Origin: Hyposmocoma kahamanoa
Taxonomy: Eukaryota > Arthropoda > Insecta > Lepidoptera > Cosmopterigidae
Reading direction: 5' to 3'
Length of the DNA: 64,000 bases
Assembly: GCF_003589595.1 (NCBI RefSeq)
Contig: NW_020654810.1
Location: 16,883,861-16,947,860 of the forward strand
Below are positions 12,151 through 24,900 of this stretch, piece by piece. Below the pieces are notes generated by a model, which saw only the letters and a list, made by a program, of their open reading frames with translations, searched no databases and was not told the origin of the DNA. Positions within the stretch are counted from its first letter, which is position 1. Every line of letters begins with the position of its first letter. A program made the translations under genes and the position numbers.

Positions 12151-12184
12151 GTCCCTGAATAAGTACTTACATAAATATTAATAA

Positions 12185-12350
12185 TATCGACTTTAAGCAT
12201 TGACCTAACAATAAATGGACGTCGGGTTCGTGCTAAAAACTGTCCTCACCTATAGGGCGTTAAAATCGTATACAGAGCGTCGATCGCGCAACAGTCTTTG
12301 TTTGTTCGACTGACAGCGCGGTTGTCAATCATGCAGTACCATATAATAAT
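12185..12350 (-). repeat. Fragment related to the 2921-4589 fold-back element
   Basis: The stretch from ATTGACCTAACAATAAATGG through TCGTATACAGAGCG to GACAGCGCG matches, in reverse, 3385-3510 of the fold-back element (CGCGCTGTCAG…TCTGTATACGATTTTAGCGC…TAAGTCAATG). Confidence 0.6.
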
Positions 12351-12359
12351 AACTTGTAA

Positions 12360-13140
12360 AAATTATTCAGCAGTAAAGTGTAAAAACAGGATTTTGTATC
12401 ATTTTTTCGCTAAACAAATATATTGTGTTATCATAGTTCTCATTTAAAAGTGTTATTTTGTACGGTTTTATAGTATTTATTTTTTAAATTTACATATAAA
12501 TGACTCGTAAATATAAATTACACAAGCACACAAAGTAGTCAAATAGTTAATTGTCCTTTTTCTACACATTGCATGCGCAAAAGATGGAAAGAGACCCGTT
12601 ACGTCAATTTCAAGAATATAAACTTCTTGGTCATTTTCAATTGTTCGAACCACAAGCGATTGAAATGTTTAGAACAAAGAAACTATAGAGTCGCTTTGAT
12701 TTTCATCTTATTTTTAAAATGATTTTTTATTAAACGTTAACAATAACTAACAAAATATTGTTGTTGTCGTTTTACGGCTTGGGATTACCTATCAGAAGTC
12801 AAAAAATACATTTGCTCGAAATAACGTTAGCTCGAATTTTCATAATGTCAAATGTATTTTTTAGGAAGATTACAAAACAAAACCTAATTTTTTCTTTGTG
12901 AAAAGCATAAAAAAAAATGTAACGGTTTTATTATAAATCGGTGTTCGGAATTACGGTTCTTTGAGTTTACGTTTAGTTGGAATATCAGTACATTTCTTAT
13001 AAGTACACGCTTATTCTCACATTTGTAGTAATATTTGTATGTATGTATCTGCCCTACTCTTTATTAATTTTTTAAGTGAATTCGATATAATAATATATAC
13101 AAAAATTAATTAATATTTACGATATAGGCTACTCCATTAC
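12360..13140. other. AT-rich spacer with no gene
   Basis: Between the fold-back fragment and the hairpin at 13142 I find no ORF, RNA gene or clear repeat. Confidence 0.5.
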
Positions 13141-13141
13141 T

Positions 13142-13214
13142 CTTGTGTTCAAGTAATTTCCAGTAGAAGCTGAATATGGTGTTTTTTGGTGCGTACGTAT
13201 TACTTGAACACAAG
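13142..13214. repeat. Short hairpin with perfect 16-bp arms
   Basis: CTTGTGTTCAAGTAAT at 13142-13157 and its exact reverse complement at 13199-13214, with a 41-bp loop. It lies downstream of Fuc-E, beyond the putative poly(A) signal, and may be a small MITE remnant. Confidence 0.6.
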
Positions 13215-13395
13215 ACGGAGGTACGTATTACTCTCTGCGAATCTTTCATCATCCATGCTCAATTTCGGAGACATTGTTTATGGTCCTCGTCTGTTAAGTA
13301 AAACCCAACGGCTGATTCAACGCGTACAGAATTTGTTGCAAGACTTTTAGGCCAATTTAAGCATTCAGGAGGCAGTATAGCATTTGAGTAGCGTC

Positions 13396-13401
13396 TTTAT
13401 T
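13396..13401 (-). terminator. Putative poly(A) signal of Fuc-E
   Basis: AATAAA on the minus strand, about 155 nt after the Fuc-E stop codon, a usual distance for an insect gene. No cleavage site can be confirmed from sequence alone. Confidence 0.5.
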
Positions 13402-13555
13402 GATATTTTAATTAGTAAGAATAAGATGTTTTTCACGTGTCGCCACGTGTGCCAGTCGGTTTCTTATGACAGGTGTGGTAAAACGTGATCGCCTCAAGCC
13501 AACTTGTACGCGTCGTGAAGTGTTGTGACTTCCTCTGAGAACGTTTACTAAGTTT

Positions 13556-16500
13556 TTAGATTCCCGTGTCAGATAAGATTTTCAACACCCAAGCATGCAT
13601 GCCTGCTCGACCAAGGTCATTAACACCGAACTTCTTGAGGTTAATTATAATCATACCATGTGAAATGCGATACTGTAAATCAACAGATTTAAAATACACA
13701 TTGTGACAAAATAGATGTTTAAAGTATATGTACCTAATTTAAATAACGTCGGAGTTAAGGAAGTAGTGTGCATTTAGAAAACTAAGAGACTTTTAGATGG
13801 ACTGAGAACGCATAACTACTTTTTCAACATTCCAGGAAAGTATGCAAGTACTACTTAACCTACGTTTGCATCAGTTTATGTAGATGGCACCTCGAGTTAT
13901 ACTAATGTTAAAAAATAGGTAAGTGAATAGCGGTACACTAAGTTAGTCTTTATGTTCTGTTGCTTGAAGGAACACTCAGAGTAGAGTTATATCGTGGTAC
14001 ATTTACATGGGACCCTTTCATTTATTGAAAGCAGAACTAGTGAATACACAGTGTAGTTTGTAAATGAAATTCTAAAAAAATCTTAGGAAGATATTTCTTG
14101 AGCGAGCATTTGATTCGAATAATCTTAGGAGATACTCTTCCGAACATTCCATACTATCCGTAACGCTCTTTCTGCTGCTTGTCAGCGATATGTGAATGCC
14201 AGGTACCTTCGGGTATACTGATGACTGCACAGTTGTAGATAGCTACTTGAGTAATGCAAGGGTCAATGGAGAAGAAATAAAGTCTTGTTGAGTGTCCTTG
14301 AGTAGCCGTTTTCTTCACACTTAAGACAGTCCGACTTTTCGTGATATATCCATACCGATAGCCGACTGTTTCCAGTCATGAACCTATCTGGAATGGACCT
14401 GTCGTCCAGTTAGTACTTCGGTAGATACCTACATTGACTCTATGGCCAAAAATGCAGCCAACACGCCTTCTCCTTTCCATCACCGGGGCAGTAGACTGGG
14501 CTTGGATTCCACCTTTATGTTGTGGATATTCCAAGGATTTACACGAAGTGTTATACTTCCACTGCTACTACATTTACATGGCGAACGGCTATGAATTCTC
14601 TGAACGCTATAACTTGGGTTTTTGCTAGGCGAGAGTGAATAGGTATTATTTATTAGGTGTACGTGCTCCTTCGTCGACCTTATTGTCACTTTTATTACGA
14701 CCTTATTGCACTTATGTTTTACAAAAAATAAAAAATAAACCTCTAAGATTACTCACTACGTCAAGTAGATACTTACATGTACTGAAGCATAGCCATTACG
14801 TTTTATAAGTTGAATTTTGCAATTTTTTTTCGTCAATGCAGACATTGCATCTTTTATTTTTAATTTACCGTCGCCCGGCCATGTCAAGAAAATTGCGTAT
14901 ACAGCTGTTGTTGTGTATGTGGTATATGATTTGTATTGGCGCGGTACCTTAACACAAGTGTACCAAACATTTGGGTTAAAGCTGTCCCTCTGATGAAACC
15001 AAGGTGATGTGCCATAGATTGCTTCGCCATTAATATCTAGAAATTCTCCCATTTGCAGAAGCCGCTTTTGGAATTTTGGTGCTATAATTCCATCTTCCGT
15101 CGGTCCTACGTTGATCAAAACATTTCCTAAGAAAAGGTAAACATAATTGAAGCTTAAGGAATTAATGCCGTCTAAGAACGAATGGTGACTGACATGGAGG
15201 CGAGTTCATATTATAATATATGAAACTCAAGCAGGTCGTTATTGACCGTCGTCACAAGATGTAGTTAATTGCTGGTAGTAAATAGATTGAGTAGGTAATA
15301 TTCTATCGTAAATACCCATAACGTCTGTATTTACAGCGACAATGGTCAGCGCGCATCTGCAGGATAGCTCGTAAGGCTTTATTAGAATTCTTTGAAACTT
15401 ACCATAACAACTGACCGTCGACACAACTGTTTCTATCAGTTCTTCGATGGTGTACACATCACTTAACTGCATTTCATTTCTGAAACCCCAAGATTTCTTA
15501 TCTAAAGGGAAAACATTCTCCCATTTGTGGCGCATTAAGCTTCCTGTAACAGAGAGGTACTGCATAACAGAATGAAAAAGTTATGAAGTAGAATATTCGC
15601 ACCCTTGGTGTAATAAGGCTACATCTGCAAAATGATAACTTTTCAGTAGGCAGGCTTATAAATTCTTCCAACAAAATTGGCCGATAACTATTTTACACTT
15701 AAATAGGAGAATTTTATATACACATCTTTATTATACAAGGGTACTAATTATTCATACGTTTATAAAAGACAGTTTCGTCAAATAAATAATCTAACGTTAA
15801 TGACAAATCCCGCTAAAATATACACATCTTCGGGGTTTCGTAGAAAGGACGTAAGTGCCATGTCAAAAAAAAAAAATCAGGGGACCTTGTTTAATGATTT
15901 CACAACTGTTTTAAAATATTTACGTACTATTTTAATCTCATTTATAAAACATAAACTTAATTGAAACCAAAATCTTCTCTTTAATTTGTAGATCAGCACG
16001 ATACTGACCTCATCCTTAGAGTCGATGGCGTGTTGGATAAACGCCAGCAACTCATTGGCTATGAGTTGCAGGGAACTCATAGTCAATTGCGCGCAGCGGC
16101 TATTGCAGCGCGGGTTGCGAATTGTTATGATTCTTACCTACTGTGTAGTGGACCATGACCGAATTCGATCGTGTACCGCACCGTACTGATTTTTTATAAT
16201 TTTGTTTTAAACCGCTACATAATAGAAATTAAAAAATAAAAGCTTGATCATGCTTACTGGGATTAAAATTATCGTGGCAGCTGAAAGTGTCTCCATGGCG
16301 ACACAGGGTTTCTTTACCTAATCTATCATTTACTACTATTTCGTCTTTAACAGGACTTTCATTGTAGAGCCAGGCTAATATTTCTGGAGTTTTCCAGTAA
16401 CTACTACTTGCCTCCTCTTCTCCATCAAGCCATAGCACAGATGGTTGGTAGTTGTCAATCATGAATTCAATATCTGGCCGAACAATATTGTTAGTGTAGA

Positions 16501-17603
16501 AATCAGTTTTAAACTGTACTTTTTTATCACCTAGGTACATTGCGTTATACCATTCCAATAATGAGTAATATACACCAAACTTCATGTCACTCTTTTTTAT
16601 GGCCTTCGAAAGAACACCCAATATGTCCATCTTAGGTCCGACATCCACGGAATTCCAATTAAGACGCCCTGATGGGAACAGAGTGAATCCATCGTGATGC
16701 TTAGCAGTGACAACAACGTATCTGAAATATAGAATGGCATAATTATTTTATTATTCCTAAATAAGAAACTGTAACCGAAGTGTTTTGTTACAAATAGTTT
16801 GATGCATATATAGAAATGGGCGTATAGCCGACAACAGGACTTACCAACAAGTTTTACCTTGTTGACAATGGGTTGTAGATAATGCGATTCCGTTTCTATA
16901 AGGGGGTCGACTGTGCCTGCCATTAAGACTAAGTAGCATAATTGTAAGTGCAACACGGATGCAATGGGGCCCAGTCTTTATTATAATTATATGTACATAC
17001 ATGTACGTACAAGGTCTTTTATTTCACATATGTCTTAATTTTTGTTGAATGCATTTTCAGATTATAAGTTCATCAGTATCAGAGCAAAAAGTACAAACCT
17101 AGCTCCAGATTTAGTAAACAATTTTGCCCACTCGTCGGGTTTAAAAAAAGCCGCTGTGAAATTTCGTGCAAAATCTTTATATACGAATCGAGCACCATAA
17201 TTTCTCTTAACGAAATCTTTAATTTCTGGATCACCTGAAAAGCAAATTATGATTCCTGTAGTTATAAGCAGATATGAATGTACGTTTTTAAAACGATTGA
17301 AGAAATACTTACATTAACTTTCTTAAATAAAGAATCTTGGAAAAAATATTTACCATCAACCCACAGACGCCAGAACCATTCACTTTTAAAACTCGGAACA
17401 GAATATACTCCCCAATGGATAATAATGCCAATCTTTGCCGAATCGTACCAATGGGGCAAAGGACGAGTATCTAGATCCTTCCACTCCGGCAAATAGATTC
17501 GTTCATTTGGCGTGCTTGTAACATTCGAAGTTGTCAGCATTTTATCGAATGTCTGGGTAGTATTCAAAACTGCTAATAAAATAGACAAATGTAACGCCCT
17601 CAT
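13556..17603 (-). CDS. Fuc-E: GH29 alpha-L-fucosidase, complete (485 aa)
   Basis: Predicted secreted fucosidase. Exons: 17603-17354, 17234-17099, 16721-16258, 15543-15403, 15126-14777, 13672-13556; 1458 nt with the stop and a continuous frame. I chose the ATG at 17603 ([10 protein letters not shown]) because it aligns with the Fuc-F start; an in-frame ATG at 17618 would add five residues. The catalytic domain shows [13 protein letters not shown], the nucleophile in WLDGEEE (about residue 228), CHDNFNP and RHKWEN; exon 5 has NVGPTEDG and [11 protein letters not shown] of the family; exon 6 ends the C-terminal beta domain (HAWVLKI). It is the most compact copy (intron 1 only 119 nt) and the closest relative of Fuc-F, even in intron sequence. 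Odd: the exon-4 end reads SCYG where the complete copies A-D have SCGG. Confidence 0.93.
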
Positions 17604-18765
17604 ATTTCCGTAGAACATAAGAAATAGAATGTAAATAGTGTATCAACATTATTAAAAGTTTGTCTTTTGTACTTATTTAATTTGAATTCATTATGTATTG
17701 TATTCGGTGTGGTATGTAACAATCGGATCCACTTATGTAATTATTATATGTTCAAGTGTTTGGTATCAATCAATTGGTATTATTCTTAATATAGTGTATT
17801 TGTTTAGGTATTTAACTAAATGTAAACAATCTTGAAACATCTTTTTATTGAAACATACACTTTACAAATCAATAGGTATAAAAATAGGCATGCAATGTCA
17901 TATGAAGCTAATTATTTGTACATTGTTTGGGAAAAGCACTATATAAACCTCGGCGGGGACGGGGATTGCTTGACCCGTATTATTTATTACACGGCCTCGC
18001 TGGCGCTCGGTCTTATAACTCGTACTCGTCCAGCAATCCCTTACTTCTTGGCCTCTGCAACGATGTACTAACAAAATACAGATTATGTGCATTTATAGTA
18101 ACTACTTCTCAATTATTGTCATGCCCTAAATACAGGGCCCACAAGTGTGCTTAATATGATTCTATCATCATTTTTAATTGTGGAAAGCAATAAAATGATT
18201 GAGTCAGAATACGTTTTACGTTCCTTTTATGCATACTCGAAGCAGACAGGACTGCTAATCTATTGTGTTTTTTTATAAGTACTACCTAAATTGCGAGGGG
18301 GCGGCCGTGGAGCTAGTTAGATTCCGAAACCCTACTCACAGCCCGTTAAAGAAGTCATGATATGAATCTGAGAGATTCTTTAAAACTATTATAGAATGAA
18401 AGATATGGACGTAATAAATCCTTGAGGCGGCATGTAGCTGTCTGGCTTTCATTTCTAAGAGGTAGGTAGGTACATTTGTTAATAATTTAGTAGCATTACC
18501 TCTAGCTAATAATGAAAGCATCGTGATCAAACCTTCATATCAAAGAAGGTCCAAACCTTGGAGAATATGTGAAGTCACCAACCCATATCGGGCCTCTCTG
18601 GTGGACTATGGTTTCGACTATGGCCTTACAAGCGCTCTGCAGCGAAATTAACAACGAAGTGATCATTAGTGTTGTTGATAAAATAAAAAAATATAGATTC
18701 CATGTACACCATGTTTATTATATTATCATTAAAATGTATTATAATATAGTAATGTTGTACGTAAT
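17604..18765. other. Fuc-E / Fuc-D intergenic spacer
   Basis: The shortest spacer of the array. It holds the Fuc-E promoter region, which I cannot resolve, a degenerate repeat at about 18330-18620 (with 'gaccttggagaatatgtgaagtcaccaa'-type sequence in the same family as 46328-46610), and the Fuc-D 3' flank. Confidence 0.45.
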
Positions 18766-18775
18766 TTTATTTATT
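18766..18775 (-). terminator. Putative poly(A) signals of Fuc-D
   Basis: Two overlapping AATAAA hexamers on the minus strand, about 190 nt after the Fuc-D stop. Confidence 0.5.
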
Positions 18776-18962
18776 TTTTGTTTGACAAGTTCAGAAGAAA
18801 AAGGCCCTCGTGGTAATAGAAATTGTTGAATATTAACTTCTAGAAACGCTAAAAATTTTTTCCAGTTATTGCAACTGTGCTAAGTATAGACAACTGATTA
18901 CTATGTATTTCAGTTTAAAAACCCAAGTATAAACATCATTTGGAGAATCGATGTCGTGTTTA

Positions 18963-21900
18963 TTATGTAGAAAACGTGTATACAGTCTTTAAACCCGTTA
19001 CAGTTGGTGAGATCTTCAATACCCAAGCATGCAAGTTGTTTTCACTAAAATATTCTACTGGCGCTGATGATCGGAAGATCTTCGTGAGGTTAACTTCAAC
19101 TACATCATTAACAATCTGCGCCTGTAAATCATCAGATTTAAAATGAATATAACTATAATTATTAATACAAAAATCAAACCCTAAGAAAGATTCATTCGAT
19201 TCAGCTGACAAGCAACTGAGCTGGCTGCGGAACGAACCCGCCTTTTTTCTAATTTTTCTATGAGCTCGTTGCAGATCTTTGTTCTTGGTTTTCGACTACT
19301 TTTTGCCGTTGCGCCATCTGTGAGAAATCTATGAAAGTGTATTCTTCACCTGGCCAGGTTTCCTTACAACTACCAGCGACTGACTAGATACGTTGCTTTT
19401 AAGTTAACTAATGTACGAAATCTTAATACAATAAAATAAACCATACAAGCGTACTCCAAAAATTCAGTAAATTCACCATCAATATACGTCAACTACATGG
19501 AAGAAAAAAAACATGGAAGTGCCTTAAGCCTCGATTACTATCAGAACCAATGTCGCCAAAACGCACAAATCTTGATATTGATTGGTCGTAGTTTCAAATT
19601 TAAAAAGAAAAAATAATACCCAACAGAGTAAAGATTAACCTACATTTTATTAACCGACTTTAAAAAAGGAGGAGGTTCTCAATTTGACTGTATGTTTTTT
19701 TTTGTGTGTATGTTACGCGATAACTCCGGTATTTGTGAACTGATTTTCATGATTTCGTTTTTTGTTGTTTAAAAAGGAAATGGGACCACTATAGAAGTAC
19801 CCCCTGTACGTCTATAGTGGTCCCATTTCCTTTTTAAAGAAAATCATCCTCCTCTAAGGGTGGCTGTTCACGCATGAAGATTCATTTTTATAAATAGCGC
19901 CTAAATTTTACTAAGGAGCAATTATTTTAATGGTTGATTTTGCTATTTCTCCAACCCAATGCGTTTTTCTCTCCATATACTTTGAGTAGTGAGAACCGAT
20001 TTTTATTATCTCCAGTGTCAAGTCCTGTATAGTGGCGAATTTAAGTTAAATTTAATTTAATTTAATTTTTGACTGCCTCTGTGGCCGAACGGTTACCATG
20101 CCGGACTGCCATGCAGAGGTCCTGGATTCGATTCCCAGGCCGGGAGAAATATGTGTATTGGCTACATTTATTTCTCTCGTGAGTTTGGGTGTAATTTGTG
20201 GTTGTCTATGTGTGTGTCCATGGCACCTGCGACACAGGGTTTCCCTAGTGCGGGGCTATGTTGAGTGTGTGCGTTATTATTATTATTATAATTATAAGGA
20301 TATTTCAATAAAACTTAGCAAATAGACGTAATTCAACGTACTTTTGAGGTCGGTTTTTTTAGTCTCTGTACTGAGATTATTTCAAAGATATCGTTGAAAG
20401 TACAATACCATCAATACGTATTATTGCAAGTTACGACGTTTTGATATTATATTGAAATTTCAATCAATGTGCTGCCATCAAGGGGTTTATTGCTGAACGA
20501 CGATGTATTGGAGTTATTAATTTAGTTCTTCAAAAAAGAAGCGACCATACTGCAGGGGTATAAGCTTTACTTTCGTTTCTTGTAACAAAAAAATTATTTC
20601 GATAAACAGAAAATTGAAAGTTTATTAAAATAAGAATAAATAAATAAAATAAGAGTATGAAATACCACCACGGGTAATATTTTTGGTACGGCTATCGTTT
20701 TTGCACTTCAAAATAGCACAATAAGGCATTCTTTTAGGATCTTAGAGAATTTGCACAAAAAATGACACAACCATACCATATAAAGCGAAAATGGCGGACT
20801 GAGCTTAGATAGGTTTTTCGAGATCTATAGTTGGCATGTGTCCGACGCTAAATAACCACTTCTACTGTATTTATTGTTCTGTAGTCAATTACTACAACTA
20901 CTCGTCCAAAGTAAACACGGTAGTTCTGCTGTAAGTAATCGAGGAGGTGAACAGTCTGCGGACTACCCCTGTTGCAGCTTCAGATCAAGGTCATCAAATT
21001 ATTGTAAGTCTCGAATTTCCAACTTCAACCAAATTTTAAGTCGATCAGACAAGAGGAAGTAAAATAAATATAGTCATTTTATGACTGAGACCTCTGCACT
21101 AACTGGCATGAGCTGATGGTCTTTAAACAACTGGCAGATGTTCAAAAACATAGCTAAGAATCACCATCACCGTTCTAATTAAATTGGACTTCAAATTAAA
21201 AAACAAAACGCTTTTAGATCAGTCCATACGTTTGACAGCTCAGACATAATAGACACATAGATACACTGCACACAAATGCTTCAAGTTTATATCTGCTCTC
21301 ATTTTGCATCAGGGTTAAAAAGGAGGTGGGGAATAAATAGGTGGAGGGTATTCAGCGGTTGTAAATCCTATAATTCTATATGGAGAATTAATATCTATTT
21401 ACTTCAGAATTTCAGCTACTGGAAGTGCTAATGAATCCCACAAGTCGATATCCCTTAGAGTGAAATATTTGGTATTGAGATTGAAAAAAGGCATGCACTA
21501 TTTTACGTTACCTACAACCCTTAATAGCCTTTGCAAATAATAATAATAATAACGCACACACTCATAGACTCGCACTAGGGAAACCTTGTATCGCGGGTGC
21601 TATGGACACGCACATTGACAACCACAAATTACACCCTAGAAACACTTTTCCTGGCCCGAACCTCTACATACAGTGTTACTTTGTAAATTAAGTAAATGGC
21701 CTTGGAGGGTATCCACTTAGCTTACCTCTTATGTCAAGGACATACTTACGTTTACTAATGCATAGCCTTCACTATTTAAAAGTTTAATTTTGTTTTTTTT
21801 TCTCTTAAATGTAAATTCTGCATCTTTCATTTTCAATATGCCGTCACTTGGCCATTTCAAGAAAATTGCATAAACTGCTTTTATTGTGTCAGTTACATAT

Positions 21901-24900
21901 GGTAAAGCTATGGGTTCTAATTGGTTGTATACTTTTTTGACACAAGTGTACCAAACGTCTGGGTTGAGGCTGTCCCTCTGATGGAACCAAGGCGAAGTAT
22001 TATAGATTGCTTCGCCATTAATATCTAGCCATTGTCCTAATTGTAGAAGTCGCTCTTGAAAAACTGGTACTATGGTCCCTTCTTTCGTTGGTCCTACGTT
22101 GATTAGCGCATTTCCTAGAACAAAAAATCAAGTTTCATGTAATTATGAACACATAACTTGAGCGTAAGCAATTAATGCAGCCTGAAAACGAACGGTGTTA
22201 GAGCGAATTTATAAATTTTACAGTCTAAACTTTTCACTATAACATATTCACATAAAATGCTACTGACTCAACTTTCTTATATCAGTTTAGTCCAATTGAC
22301 CTGAATAATTATTTAAAAGAAATATATTCCTTTAAAGTATTCTAAAAACAGTCCGTTTACTATTTTGGAAATTCGGGCACCCAACTCAACGACAATGTCA
22401 ACGCAAGCTGGCTGCATAAGGCTTTATTACAATTCCTCGAATTCTTACCACCACAGCTGACCGTAGACACGATAGTTTCTATCAATTCATCGAAGTTGCA
22501 CACATCATTTAACTGCATTTCTCTTCTATAACCCCAAGACTTCCTATCCAAAGGGAAAGCATTCTCCCATTTATGGTGCATCAAGGTTCCTGTAATGGTT
22601 AGGTGCTATGTAACAGTTTTTAAGAACTTTTTTATGGTATTACGTGACGGGACGAACAAGTCGTGCGCCTGGTGGTAAGCGACACACCTGTCCATAACAG
22701 TTGCAGTGCCGCTAAAATGGCACGGCCACTGCACCCGTCGCCCTGAGACATAAGTTGAAAAGTCCCACGTGCCTTCATCAGCACTCATACTCTTGAAAAT
22801 GGGAACGCAATAATGCTCGCATTACTGCTTGGCGGCAGAAATAAGTAAGGCGGCATTACTATCCTGGACGAAACCTTTCACAGGAGCTCCACTGCTACTA
22901 AAAGTTACATAACTTATAAAGTACCTAAAAAATATTCTATTTAAACGACAGTTTCGTCGCGCTCGTGATATGATTTTACCTTATTAATCTAGAAAATCTG
23001 CCAACTTTTTTCTTGCGTGTGTGTGACCAGTGCCGCTCCGAGCTTTAAATGGCAAAGATCTGAGGGGCACTGCCACTGGGCCGGTCGCCTTGAGACATAA
23101 GTTGACAAGTCCCATGTGCTTGTAATTTCACCAGCACACTTACCTTACAAAACCGGAACGCAGTAATACTCACATTACTTTATACTCACGTTATTATCAA
23201 CGTTAGAAATATGTAAGGTGACGGCAATACTTTCCTGGACGAACTGTTTTACAAGGAGCTCTATTGATACTAACTACATACACATTATATACTCCTATAA
23301 GGTTTCGTGAAAGGGATAAAGAAGTTTATGTCCGTGTAATAGGAACGACGTTTGGGCGTTTCGTTTCGGCTCAATCGCCGACGCAACGACAGTGGTCAAC
23401 ACGACATTGGTGCATGTCTTGTGCACTCTTGATGCATGAAACTTTTTCTGATTGATTCAAATCGCGGTGATGTGTGGTTGAGACGCGGTCAGAACAGTTT
23501 ACTTGACAAGTAATTACAGTTCTGAATATATATTTCGTGTTGTACCTATCTACTGCGATGTACTTGATGATGATAAGTAGAAGGTTTAGGTTGTAATCGA
23601 CTACGTTGTCCCAATGCTTTGCGGACATCAGACGTGTTCAAAACGTTAATAAAGAAGAACTAAACTAAGGCTAAAATCATGCTTACTTGGATTATATTTA
23701 TCGTCGCAGTTGAAAATGTCTCCATGGCGACAGAGAGTACCATCGCCTAATCTATCATTTACTACAATCTCGTCCTTAACAGGACTCTCGTTGTAGAGCC
23801 AGGCTAAGAGTTCACGAGTTTTCCAGTAACTAGTATTAGCTTCACTCTCCCCATCAAACCAAAGCACAGAAGGTTTGTAGTTCTCAATCAAGAATTCAAC
23901 GTCGGGCCAAACTATATTGTCAGGGTACAAAGTGGTTTTGAAATGTGCTTTTTTATCCCTTAAGTACAATTCGTTGTACCATTCTAATAGAGAGTAATAT
24001 ACACCAAACTTCATGTTGCGATTTCTTATAGCCTTTGAAAGAACTCTCAAAATGTCTTTCTTAGGTCCCACATCTATCGCATTCCAGTTAGGACGCCCTG
24101 ACGGGAACAGAGTGTATCCATCGTGATGCTTAGCAGTGATAACAACGTATCTGAAACAAAAAGCGTGATAATTACTTTAATTAACTCTAAGTGTGTTATT
24201 GCAAACGATTTTTTTTTATATTTTGATGTGTAATTGACATAAGACGTATTCTATCAATGTACCAGCTGTATTTCAGTATTCCGTTCTTGAGATTAAGCGG
24301 CGTGCAGGTTTCAAAGAAACGAACTAGTATTATTTCTTGAAACACTGCTTTCCTCTTCTCGGCTTTGGTAGATAGACTGATTACATGTTTTAAACTAATC
24401 ATGATTGATATTTTAGCGGTTAACAACTATAGAAATATAAATAAATAAAATAAAATAAAAATCTTTTATTTCGGACCACAGTAATCCATATATGTATATA
24501 TAAAAGGCTGTATAGCCTTTTCTATACTTAGGGGGTTATCGACCGAATCGTAAATAATATTGTAGAACATTCGAATTAAATGAGGAATGTTAACTCGCCT
24601 GGTAGCAATAGCTAACGGGTTTTATGACCTTTTAAAAGCAGTACAGTAAAAATTGTGACGGTAGTCTATATTATAGATATTTTATTAGACATATAATTGG
24701 AAAGAGTCAATAAATTGATTACTGGAAAGAGCCCTGAGCAAGTATTGCATTTCTCAAGATTTGATTCTAATAACCATCATACATAATGATGATAAAGCTA
24801 TGAGAAATTGGAGGGTTTGCCCCAGGTACATGATAAGTGTCGTAAATTAAATTGTTCAAAATGTTACAAACTTTGCTCCAGATGCGACGAAAAGGTCTGC

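Larger units (their letters stand above)
19650..20360 (+). repeat. Lepidoptera 'aaccgactt' repeat, copy 2, with nested SINE
   Basis: It begins TAACCGACTTTAAAAAAGGA and ends near 20360 with CTTTTGAGGTCGGTTTTTTT, an inverted match to the start. It is interrupted by a SINE (20072-20297). An inner perfect hairpin occupies 19769-19837. Confidence 0.65.

Noticed and set aside
16597..16956. ORF of 119 codons on the minus strand
   Set aside because: It overlaps Fuc-E exon 3 in another frame and runs through the intron; a shadow.
18963..19211. Stand-alone ORF of 82 codons
   Set aside because: Its distal part from 19121 is the terminal exon of Fuc-D, preceded by a TTTACAG acceptor in the right phase; the rest is intron.
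20072..20150. Possible tRNA gene (GTGGCCGAACGG…GATTCGATTCC)
   Set aside because: The same unit recurs at 33969 with an identical non-tRNA body and ATT tail, so it is a SINE.
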